The translations under genes and the position numbers were made by a program. This document shows positions 11,623 through 18,321 of a stretch of 19,172 nt of DNA, in pieces. Each line of letters starts with the position of its first letter. The stretch's first letter is position 1. The stretch comes from CAZXVU01 sp964644465 (lineage in GTDB: Bacteria > Chlamydiota > Chlamydiia > Chlamydiales > SM23-39), in contig CAZXVU010000033.1 of NCBI GenBank assembly GCA_964644465.1, positions 1-19,172 of the forward strand, in the 5' to 3' direction. A model generated the notes under the pieces. That model was not told the DNA's origin, did not search any database, and saw only the letters and a list, made by a program, of their open reading frames with translations.

Positions 11623-13347
11623 CTAATAACCTAAAAGGCGCGCGATATTGAACGCGACGAGGTAGCCTGAGGCCATTGGGCTGCCATCCATGACGAGAGG
11701 ATTAATGGAATTATCAGCGACAAGGAGGTTGTTCACACCATAGACTCTCCCTTGCGCATTAACAACGCCTCCTTGACTGAGAGGGGCCATTCGGCAGTGG
11801 CTTTGAAAGTGCATGTTCGCCTCAATCGATGATTTGATGTACGTAGTTAATGCCGTGGTATCGCTGATGATTGTGGGATCAGGAAAAATGAGCTCATACG
11901 AGGGATCGATGGCTTGGAGCGCTATGTTGATATTTGCAACGTAGATTTGAAATCCATTTATATAGAGGTCGAGATCGCTCGGATTCGAGAGGATTCCAAA
12001 ATCGATCACTGGAGGCGCTAGCGGATCTGCGCTATTGATACTGACGGTTCCTCTGCTCAAAGGTTGGCATAGATCGAAAAGAGCTGGAGTCACCCCGGGA
12101 ATGACATCTACCGTTGTAAATCGCAATTGGCGTCCTGGGAGGCTGCCGGTTGGATCTGGGAGCCAGGCAATTTGAGAAAAAGGAGAATTTCCCTCAGAGT
12201 TGGAATCTTTAGGATTTGAAGAGAAGAGCATGATCACGTGAGGTTGATCGGCAAGCCCTTGTCCTACATTGGGATTGTCAAACACAACGGGAATGCCGAG
12301 AGAATTGAGCATTGTTGCATCGCCCACGCCGGAGCTCAATAAGAAGGGGCTGCTTCTCAAGCCAGCGCAAACAATGACTCCTTTGTTGGCATAGACTTGT
12401 TTGACGACTCCGTCTTGAACATATTCAACGCCTACAGCTGTATTGCCATTCCAAATCGTTCTCAGGGCTGTGCTATTGAGATGGATCTGTAATTTTCTAC
12501 TATCAACGCCTTTGCCGTGAGAATCTACAATATCGTCATTTAAGAATGCCGTTACGGAACTGATGCGATAATATCCCTGTTCGCCTTGTCGGGTCAGTTG
12601 GATCTGAGAGGAAACACCGATCGGAGTATTTGGATCATTGTAATCGAGAACAAAAGGAACCCCAACTGCGTTGACGACCGCTTGAGTAAATATTTTCCCC
12701 AATGGCGAAGCGGTGTTTTGAATGACCTTGAGGGGACCGTCATGGCCGCGTGCCCGTTTATTGGTTGTTTTTCCCCTATAGTTCTCAAGTTCTTTATAGA
12801 TCTCTAAGATCTGGTTTACAGACCATTCTGGTCCTGCGATCGCTTCCCATTGAGAAAAGAGTTCATTGGTACCGCGGCACCATGCGCCAGCGTTGACTCC
12901 AGAACCTCCTCCTTCAGGAAGAGAAATCACCCAGAGAAGCTCTTCATCGAGGGCATTGACTTGGGGGACAGTGACTCCTGTTTCATACAGAGGTCTTGCT
13001 GTGGTAGCCGTAAGATCGATGAGATTTTGGAGTTCTTGCTGCACATCAGGAGGGAGGTCTAACATGGCAGGATCAAAAGGCGGAGGAGAGCCCAGCAAAG
13101 TAGCAGCTACGGAAAAAAGGGTATTCTTAGCATATTTGAGAATGAATGAATTGGTTAAATCTTTCCCTGAATGAATGGCTATCACTGTGGTCTTTTTGTC
13201 GTCGGATAATTTTTTGGCCATGAGGCCTCCCGCAGTGCCTACGCCGATGATCACATAATCGGCCCTGTTCCCTTTGACGCCGGAATAAGCATGCAGAGAA
13301 GTCGTTGAGAAGAATCCAAGTAGCGCAATTATTATCCAATTATACAT
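11623..13347 (-). CDS. Secreted GMC-family FAD oxidoreductase
   Basis: The 574-residue protein has a signal peptide (MYNWIIIALLGFFSTTSLHA, residues 1-20) followed directly by the FAD dinucleotide motif ADYVIIGVGTAGG (29-41). Other GMC landmarks are SLPEGGGSGVNAGAWCRGT, GVIVCAGLRSSPFLLSSGVGD, NVGQGLADQPHVIM and the C-terminal VYGVNNLLVADNSINP. The family oxidises alcohols, sugars or related substrates using FAD. The usual HxxGTCRMG near the active site is HFQSHCRMA (H513-A521), and the second catalytic His/Asn region reads MDGSPMASGYL, so the chemistry may be divergent. It starts eight bases after an inverse-autotransporter-like barrel gene and shares its promoter. No twin-arginine motif is seen, which is unusual for a cofactor enzyme. 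Confidence 0.88.
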   Translation of the reverse strand: MYNWIIIALLGFFSTTSLHAYSGVKGNRADYVIIGVGTAGGLMAKKLSDDKKTTVIAIHSGKDLTNSFILKYAKNTLFSVAATLLGSPPPFDPAMLDLPPDVQQELQNLIDLTATTARPLYETGVTVPQVNALDEELLWVISLPEGGGSGVNAGAWCRGTNELFSQWEAIAGPEWSVNQILEIYKELENYRGKTTNKRARGHDGPLKVIQNTASPLGKIFTQAVVNAVGVPFVLDYNDPNTPIGVSSQIQLTRQGEQGYYRISSVTAFLNDDIVDSHGKGVDSRKLQIHLNSTALRTIWNGNTAVGVEYVQDGVVKQVYANKGVIVCAGLRSSPFLLSSGVGDATMLNSLGIPVVFDNPNVGQGLADQPHVIMLFSSNPKDSNSEGNSPFSQIAWLPDPTGSLPGRQLRFTTVDVIPGVTPALFDLCQPLSRGTVSINSADPLAPPVIDFGILSNPSDLDLYINGFQIYVANINIALQAIDPSYELIFPDPTIISDTTALTTYIKSSIEANMHFQSHCRMAPLSQGGVVNAQGRVYGVNNLLVADNSINPLVMDGSPMASGYLVAFNIARLLGY

Positions 13348-13355
13348 GACTACCT

Positions 13356-14324
13356 CTAAGGTTCATTCTCTGGATCGAGAATATCTGGATCGGTGGAATA
13401 TCTGTGGATGCGATCGATGACCATGATCTCATTGCGCCGGACAGGCTGATAGAGAAGTTCTCGAAGGCAATAAGAACTTTTACACTCACCGCAATCTCTG
13501 GTGCTGAAAGTAAAATCAAATGGTAGCGTCAATGCAAAAACGGCCTGACCGCCCCATTTAAAGTGGGTGTCGTAAGTGACAATTCCCTCTAGCGAGACAT
13601 AGTCCAAATAGGATGCCGACAGACAGAATCTGCCGCCGTAAGCATGTTTATGTGCTGGGCGGAAAGCGTTTTCAGTCGCTGTGGATTTTCCCCAGTAAAA
13701 ATAGGGGCCTAAGCCTGCATAGAGATCGATATTGCTCACATATTCACAAACCACATTGTAAAAATGATAGCCTACCTCGCCATCGATTCCTTTCATCGCA
13801 AATTGTTCTGTTCCTTTGAGAAGGAATCCATTGGGGGAGATATCTAAATAGGAAAATTCATATAGGTCTGTTTGTTTATGTCCAACGGGTAAGTAGCCAT
13901 TGAGCCGCACATCCCAAGTTGTGCTTAAACATTCTAAGCCCATGGAAACCTGATTATAAGGGCGGCGGGGTGTTTCAAAATAATCATAAAACATGTTGAC
14001 CCCCCAGACATAGCGCCTTCTCATCCATCGAAAGCCAAAGCCTGCGTTGGCAGCATATTCGGCATCGTTGAACATATGGCCTCGTAAATCGAGAAAAGGG
14101 ACGATCCGTCTTTGGCTAAAGGGCTGTGAAAGAAAAAGATCTAGCGAAGTATATCCTCGAGAATAGCCGAGGCCTTTTCCTTCTGTATGGCTTGCGCCGA
14201 TCATTTCTGGCGGAGGATCTTGGATCCATTCTACAGAAATGGGCTCTGGGCAACAACATTCCGAGCCATTCAGATAGATGGAAGCAAAAAGTAAAACAAG
14301 GCTCCAAGCGCTTCGATGGAACAT
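13356..14324 (-). CDS. Inverse-autotransporter (intimin/invasin-type) beta-barrel without passenger
   Basis: The 322-residue protein has a signal peptide (residues 1-21) and then barrel sequence typical of the IAT_beta family: GLGYSRGYTSLDLFLSQPF, PFLDLRGHMFN, NAGFGFRWMRRRYVWGVNMF, YDYF and MGLECLSTTWDVRLNGYLPVG. After the barrel, LRELLYQPVRRNEIMVIDR matches the conserved linker, but only about 20 residues follow, so there is no surface passenger. Cysteine clusters flank the barrel (C23-C25 ECCCPEP, and DCGECKSSYC near the end), suited to the disulfide-linked chlamydial outer membrane. The ATG at 14324 is chosen over an in-frame GTG at 14333; neither has a strong ribosome site. It is first in an operon with the GMC oxidoreductase. 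Confidence 0.75.
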   Translation of the reverse strand: MFHRSAWSLVLLFASIYLNGSECCCPEPISVEWIQDPPPEMIGASHTEGKGLGYSRGYTSLDLFLSQPFSQRRIVPFLDLRGHMFNDAEYAANAGFGFRWMRRRYVWGVNMFYDYFETPRRPYNQVSMGLECLSTTWDVRLNGYLPVGHKQTDLYEFSYLDISPNGFLLKGTEQFAMKGIDGEVGYHFYNVVCEYVSNIDLYAGLGPYFYWGKSTATENAFRPAHKHAYGGRFCLSASYLDYVSLEGIVTYDTHFKWGGQAVFALTLPFDFTFSTRDCGECKSSYCLRELLYQPVRRNEIMVIDRIHRYSTDPDILDPENEP

Positions 14325-14346
14325 ACTACCCACGAAATTTATGAAC

Positions 14347-14376
14347 AGTGTAGCAAAAATAAAAATTGAATGACAA
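14347..14376 (-). promoter_or_regulatory. Candidate sigma-70 promoter of the barrel-GMC operon
   Basis: On the minus strand TTGTCA (14376-14371, 5 of 6) and TACACT (14352-14347, 4 of 6) are separated by 18 bases, about 22 bases before the ATG at 14324. Confidence 0.5.
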
Positions 14377-14381
14377 CATTC

Positions 14382-14427
14382 ACCGAAAAAATGAGTCGGT
14401 AAAAACGGCGATCTCTTAAAATAAGAG
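14382..14427 (+). other. Two small hairpins in the leader of the DJ-1/PfpI gene
   Basis: ACCGA (14382-14386) pairs with TCGGT (14396-14400), and CTCTTA (14413-14418) pairs perfectly with TAAGAG (14422-14427) across an AAA loop. The second stem ends three bases before the AAGGAG ribosome site of the gene at 14443. They could stabilise the mRNA or modulate initiation. Confidence 0.35.
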
Positions 14428-14442
14428 CCAAAGGAGAATGCT

Positions 14443-15084
14443 ATGCAGGTTGTATTCTTGTTCTATGATGGAATGACGGCGCTCGATGCAGTGGGACCTC
14501 ATGAAATCCTTTGCCGGCTGCCAGGGGCAAAAGTTCTGCGCGCAGCAAGGAAAAAGGGGCTTATCTGCACCGATTCAAAGAGCCTGATGTTGAGCGCGGA
14601 ATATACTTTGACGGAAGTAACACATGCAGATGTGTTGGTCATTCCAGGAGCAGGAAATGCTACGACCTTGCGGCAATATCCTGAAATACTCTCTTGGGTC
14701 CGTTCGATCCACGCAACTACTACTTGGACCACCTCTGTATGTACAGGGAGTCTCATACTAGGAGCTGCTGGGATTTTGTCAGGGCTCAAGGCAACTACCC
14801 ACTGGGCCGTCCTTGATCGTCTGTCCGCTTGGGGAGCTATACCCACTCATGCGCGGATCGTAGAGTCTGGCAAAGTGATCACTGCCGCGGGAGTGTCTGC
14901 TGGGATCGATATGGCATTAACGCTGGCTGCAAAGATTGCAGGGCCTCAATTCGCCCAAGCTGTGCAGCTCGGCATAGAATATGATCCTGAACCCCCTTTC
15001 GACTCGGGATCGCCTCAAAAAGCCCATCCAGCAATACTAGAAGCATTGCGGACTCGTATGGAAGCTTTGTTCGAAACAACATAG
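14443..15084 (+). CDS. DJ-1/PfpI-family protein (isonitrile hydratase-like)
   Basis: The 213-residue protein has the DJ-1/PfpI fold: VVFLFYDGMTALDAVGPHEIL at the start with an acidic residue (Asp15 or Glu21) near the active site, ADVLVIPGAG at 62-71, the nucleophile elbow TTSVCTGSLILGAAGILSG with Cys100, and ATTHW at 117-121 supplying His120. ITAAGVSAGIDMAL is also typical. This subgroup includes isonitrile hydratase and the sensor half of GlxA-type regulators; here there is no HTH, so it is a stand-alone enzyme or stress protein whose substrate is unknown. The ATG at 14443 has a strong AAGGAG six bases upstream. It converges on the methyltransferase gene with four bases between stops. Confidence 0.88.
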   Translation: MQVVFLFYDGMTALDAVGPHEILCRLPGAKVLRAARKKGLICTDSKSLMLSAEYTLTEVTHADVLVIPGAGNATTLRQYPEILSWVRSIHATTTWTTSVCTGSLILGAAGILSGLKATTHWAVLDRLSAWGAIPTHARIVESGKVITAAGVSAGIDMALTLAAKIAGPQFAQAVQLGIEYDPEPPFDSGSPQKAHPAILEALRTRMEALFETT

Positions 15085-15088
15085 GAGA

Positions 15089-15721
15089 TCATCGTTCAAC
15101 GAGTCTCCAGAAACAATGTTTGTGCATCACCTTCAGATGTTTTTTCTTGGCAAATTCGCGAACGGCTTCTTTCACACTGTCCCATGTATAGTCATCGCCG
15201 CAGATGACGCCATGTCCTTCTACAAAAGGAAACCAAGCTTCCAAGTCATTCAATACAGACTGTTTGTCATGGGCACCATCTAAATAAACGAGATCTACAG
15301 GGATGCTCCGTAAGTATTGTGCGGCTGCAAGGCTGTCCATTCTGATGGGAATGATTTTATCCGTTAAACCCGCATGGATCACATTCGATAAGAACTGTTC
15401 ATAAAGAGTGGGAATTAGATCCGATCCTTGATGTTCCATAGATCCCAACCAATGGTCTACAGCAAAGACGATTCCACCCGGAGGAAGCTGAGAGGCGATA
15501 TGTCTGGTGGATGCGCCAAGCCACGATCCCACTTCGACAACGGTCAGGATCCGATTTTGTTTGAAGATCTCTTCGATCCGCCGCTTATTGGAATACCAAC
15601 CTTGCGGATTGAAGGGGAGAACAGTCTCTAATTTAGAGTAGGGTTCGGGGAGATTTCTTGTTTCAACTGCCTCTAAACAGACAACAGAAAAAAATATGAG
15701 CTGAAAAATCATCCTGATCAT
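15089..15721 (-). CDS. Class I SAM-dependent methyltransferase (Methyltransf_24 type) with signal peptide
   Basis: The 210-residue protein carries a Rossmann SAM-binding region: TVVEVGSWLGASTRHIASQL (motif I), GIVFAVDHWLGS with the acidic residue for the ribose, VDLVYLDGAHDKQSVLNDLE and GVICGDDYTWDSVKEAV. These are Methyltransf_24 features. The ATG at 15721 is used because AAAAGGA precedes it and because it opens a signal peptide (MIRMIFQLIFFSVVCLEAVE); the longer frame from 15757 buries that segment. A methyltransferase outside the cytoplasm would lack SAM, so export into a host cell, or anchoring by an uncleaved helix, must be considered. Substrate unknown. Confidence 0.82.
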   Translation of the reverse strand: MIRMIFQLIFFSVVCLEAVETRNLPEPYSKLETVLPFNPQGWYSNKRRIEEIFKQNRILTVVEVGSWLGASTRHIASQLPPGGIVFAVDHWLGSMEHQGSDLIPTLYEQFLSNVIHAGLTDKIIPIRMDSLAAAQYLRSIPVDLVYLDGAHDKQSVLNDLEAWFPFVEGHGVICGDDYTWDSVKEAVREFAKKKHLKVMHKHCFWRLVER

Positions 15722-15813
15722 TTTAGCATTCCTTTTTTCAAGTCGGAGATCGTACATCGACGCAAAGATTCAGATCAAAGATGTTTTGTCTTTCAAAAAA
15801 GATAAATATTTTT

Positions 15814-15819
15814 TATAGT
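15814..15819 (+). promoter_or_regulatory. Possible -10 element for the 160-residue membrane protein
   Basis: TATAGT (5 of 6) lies 37 bases before the ATG at 15857 in a very AT-rich stretch. The -35 at 17-base spacing (TTTCAA) is poor, so this is tentative. Confidence 0.3.
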
Positions 15820-15856
15820 TCTGCGACTTAAAAAATCCGGAATCTTTTGAGACTCT

Positions 15857-16339
15857 ATGGTGCTTGCTGCAAGGCTTCATGATGCGATTGAAAAATACAA
15901 TGTTCTCAAAAGTCCCACTGAGCGGATAAACGAGTTTTTTGCCTATCATCCAAAACTCTTCAAAGTGGCTCTGATTGTCAACCATCTCTTTCGAGCAGCA
16001 GCGATGGTTGCATTCATGATGATCTTTCCTCTACCCATCAGTTTTGGGATTTGTGCGGCTGGTTCTGTATTTTATCGATTGACCGTGGAATCGAACTGCG
16101 CTTACAAATTCGCCTTGCCCGCTTTAGTGGGCGCAATTGCCTTCATGGTCGGAAAAACAGCCTTAGTCAGTATCATTAGCGGTGTAGCCTTTGCTTCCAT
16201 AGCTGCCTTTGCAACGGCTTTGGTCGCCCTGATTCCATTGGCCATCTATGCCGCCTACGTGATCTTAACTGTCAGCTACGATGTAGATAATCGCCCTTGT
16301 CCCTTCTGCATACCCAATCCTGCCCAACAAATTGTCTAG
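15857..16339 (+). CDS. Polytopic membrane protein of unknown function
   Basis: The 160-residue protein has a polar N-terminus (about 1-35, LHDAIEKYNVLKSPTERINE, then FFAYHPKLFK), then hydrophobic segments at about 36-70 (NHLFRAAAMVAFMMIFPLPI, SFGICAAGSVFY) and 82-140 (FALPALVGAIAFMVGK, VSIISGVAFASIAAFATALV, ALIPLAIYAAYVILTVSY), ending in a short tail with a CPFC pair (DNRPCPFCIPNP). Four or five helices are likely. The CxxC-like PCPFC could bind metal or form a disulfide. It has the look of a conserved chlamydial membrane protein, but I cannot name a family. The ribosome site is weak (GAG). An inverted repeat begins at its stop codon. Confidence 0.7.
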   Translation: MVLAARLHDAIEKYNVLKSPTERINEFFAYHPKLFKVALIVNHLFRAAAMVAFMMIFPLPISFGICAAGSVFYRLTVESNCAYKFALPALVGAIAFMVGKTALVSIISGVAFASIAAFATALVALIPLAIYAAYVILTVSYDVDNRPCPFCIPNPAQQIV

Positions 16340-16382
16340 AACATACCTAGTCTTAGTTGTTTGTATAAACATCTGTTCTAGA
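16335..16382 (+). terminator. Inverted repeat at the 3' end of the membrane-protein gene
   Basis: TCTAGAACA (16335-16343) and TGTTCTAGA (16374-16382) are perfect 9-base arms around a 30-base loop, and the first arm includes the stop codon TAG at 16337-16339. There is no T-run, so termination is uncertain. It also ends 11 bases before a good promoter and could be an operator. Confidence 0.35.
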
Positions 16383-16393
16383 AATGCTTTATA

Positions 16394-16422
16394 TTGAAGT
16401 TTTCAAGAATTAATATTAAAAT
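16394..16422 (+). promoter_or_regulatory. Sigma-70 promoter of the ABC transporter operon
   Basis: TTGAAG (16394-16399, 4 of 6) and TAAAAT (16417-16422, 5 of 6) have exactly 17 bases between them. Transcription would begin near 16429, so the longer frame opening at 16394 cannot be the real start, and the TTG at 16451 is favoured. Confidence 0.55.
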
Positions 16423-16450
16423 ATGTCCGATTTTAAATTATGGAATTAAG

Positions 16451-17131
16451 TTGAAAGAAACTTTATTATACAAAATTGAAAACTTAGTTTTTTCCTATTC
16501 TTTGGGGAACCAGAAAGTTGAAGCGATCCGTGAATTGAGCTTAATCATTCCGAAGTCGTCTTTGATTACTTTTTCAGGTCCATCCGGTTCTGGAAAATCG
16601 ACCCTTTTGAATGTCCTGGGCCTCATTGAGCCTGTTCAAGATGGAAAGGTCCTTTTTCAAAATGAAGATATCGGCCAAATGAGCGAGGGGAGAAAGAATG
16701 AGATTAGAAAATTTCAGATCGGTTTTATCTTTCAGCAATTCCATCTGATCCCAGTCCTCACAGCCGAAGAAAATGTGAGGTACTTCCTCGCACGGCAGAA
16801 ACTTGCAAAAAATGAAATCAACGAACGTACGGCAGAGTCATTAGAGGCGGTAGGTCTTTGGGAACATAGAATGAAAAAACCGTCGCAGCTCAGCGGCGGC
16901 CAAAAACAGCGCGTTGCGATCGCCAGGGCCATTGCCAAACAGCCCTCAGTGATCATTGGTGACGAGCCGACGGCGAGTCTGGATCGGAAAACAGGACAAG
17001 AGATCATTGAACTTCTCGCAGAGCTTGTTGCAAAACGAAAAAGTTCGATCATCCTGACTACGCATGATCCGATGGTCCAATCGTTCTCTGATAAAAACTT
17101 TGTCATTGAAGATGGGAGGCTCGTTTGTTAG
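16451..17131 (+). CDS. ABC transporter ATP-binding protein (LolD/MacB/FtsE type)
   Basis: The protein of 226 residues (from TTG at 16451) has all ABC ATPase motifs: Walker A GPSGSGKST, Q-loop GFIFQQFHLIPVLTAEENV, signature LSGGQKQRVAIARA, Walker B SVIIGDEPTASLD and the switch His in LTTHD. The Q-loop and size match the LolD/MacB/SalX subfamily, which powers mechanotransmission-type permeases rather than classic import. No ATG exists before the domain. The TTG at 16451 has GGA eight bases upstream and lies just downstream of the predicted transcription start. Its stop overlaps the start of the permease by seven bases, so the two subunits are made together. Confidence 0.92.
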   Translation: MKETLLYKIENLVFSYSLGNQKVEAIRELSLIIPKSSLITFSGPSGSGKSTLLNVLGLIEPVQDGKVLFQNEDIGQMSEGRKNEIRKFQIGFIFQQFHLIPVLTAEENVRYFLARQKLAKNEINERTAESLEAVGLWEHRMKKPSQLSGGQKQRVAIARAIAKQPSVIIGDEPTASLDRKTGQEIIELLAELVAKRKSSIILTTHDPMVQSFSDKNFVIEDGRLVC

Positions 17132-18321
17132 CCTTCCGCAATCTTTTCCGCAATTTCAGAAGGACTCTCGTCATTCTCATCACCGTTGCGTTAGGAACTG
17201 GCGCGCTTTTCTCTTTCGATGGCTTTATCAACGGCGTTCTCAATGAATTGCGATACAATACCATCCATGCGAATTACGGATTTGGCCAGATCCATACAAA
17301 AGGGTATCGAGATACTGTCTTTGAAGAGCCGACGAAGCATTGGATCTCCAATGGAGACGAAGTGCAAGAATATCTCTCCCATTTAAAAGGCGTAGAGGTT
17401 GTTTTCCCGAGAGTGAGTTTCTCTGCGCTTTTAAAACATGGCAATACTACTGTTGGCGGATCGGGCCAAGGGATTGAAGCGGAGAAAGAGGCCAGCTTTT
17501 TCCACAGTTTAAATGTGGAAGAAGGGGAGACTTTAAGTACACAGCCCAATGGCATTCTATTAGGACGCGGCCTTGCCAATGCTCTCCATGTTCAACCTGG
17601 CGATACGGTCACAGTCATGGCGACCTCCACCAAGAGCATGCTCAAAAAGGATAAATTCGTAGTGACCGGCATTTTTCATACCGGTTCTTTGGAATTTGAC
17701 AGCCGCATGTTCCGCATCCAACTCCACGCTGCGCAGAAACTCTTGAAAACTCCCAAGATTGAATTGATCTCTCTAGGACTGAAAAACCTCGATGATTGGG
17801 GCCCTGTTGCCAAAGAAATTGAAGCGAACTTCCCCGATCTAGAAGCAACGCCTTTCCATGTCCTCGACAAAGTCTATTATCAACATTCGGTCGACTGGCT
17901 GAAAGCTCAATACAGCGTCGTGCAGGTGATCATTCTCGCGATCGTGCTCTTAGGCATTTTCAATGCCATCTCAGCTGCGATTTTGGAAAGAAAGCAAGAG
18001 ATCGGCAATCTCAGGGCCAATGGAGAATCTGTCTTCCAAGTCATGAAGTTGATCATCGCAGAAGGCGCACTTGTTGCGCTCATTGGGAGTTTGCTCGGCA
18101 TGGCAGGCGCGTATACCATCCTCATGCTTTTCATCAATAAGGGACTCTTGATGCCGCCTGGCCCGGGTCAAACCCGTCAATTTCTCGTCAGCTTCTCTTT
18201 TGAATGGTCGATGGTCTACTTTACGCTTCTTCTCAGCGGACTTGCTTCACTCATCGCCTCTTTTCTTGCGGGGATCAAAGTCGCAAAAATGCCGATCGCA
18301 AAAGCTCTCAGATCCCACTAG
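17125..18321 (+). CDS. FtsX/MacB-type ABC transporter permease
   Basis: The 398-residue protein has one N-terminal membrane helix (about 13-30), a large extracytoplasmic MacB-PCD-like domain (about 35-260, including PNGILLGRGLANALHVQPGD) and three C-terminal helices with the FtsX-domain ILERKQEIGNLRANGES coupling segment. This topology is that of LolC/E, MacB and related mechanotransmission permeases. It works with the ATPase encoded just upstream; candidate cargoes are lipoproteins, lipids or peptides, but none can be assigned. The start is TTG at 17125 with a strong GGGAGG (17114-17119) five bases upstream, inside the ATPase gene. It overlaps the convergent EamA gene by four bases (CTAG). 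Confidence 0.9.
   Translation: MLAFRNLFRNFRRTLVILITVALGTGALFSFDGFINGVLNELRYNTIHANYGFGQIHTKGYRDTVFEEPTKHWISNGDEVQEYLSHLKGVEVVFPRVSFSALLKHGNTTVGGSGQGIEAEKEASFFHSLNVEEGETLSTQPNGILLGRGLANALHVQPGDTVTVMATSTKSMLKKDKFVVTGIFHTGSLEFDSRMFRIQLHAAQKLLKTPKIELISLGLKNLDDWGPVAKEIEANFPDLEATPFHVLDKVYYQHSVDWLKAQYSVVQVIILAIVLLGIFNAISAAILERKQEIGNLRANGESVFQVMKLIIAEGALVALIGSLLGMAGAYTILMLFINKGLLMPPGPGQTRQFLVSFSFEWSMVYFTLLLSGLASLIASFLAGIKVAKMPIAKALRSH

Noticed and set aside
11580..11651. 23-residue plus-strand ORF with a GAGGGAG ribosome-like site
   Set aside because: It overlaps the 3' end of the GMC gene antisense, is not hydrophobic or otherwise distinctive, and has no promoter I can support.
16423..16449. Eight-residue leader ORF (MSDFKLWN) just before the ABC ATPase
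   Set aside because: Its ATG coincides with the predicted -10 region, upstream of the likely transcription start near 16429, so it would not be in the mRNA; no ribosome site was seen.
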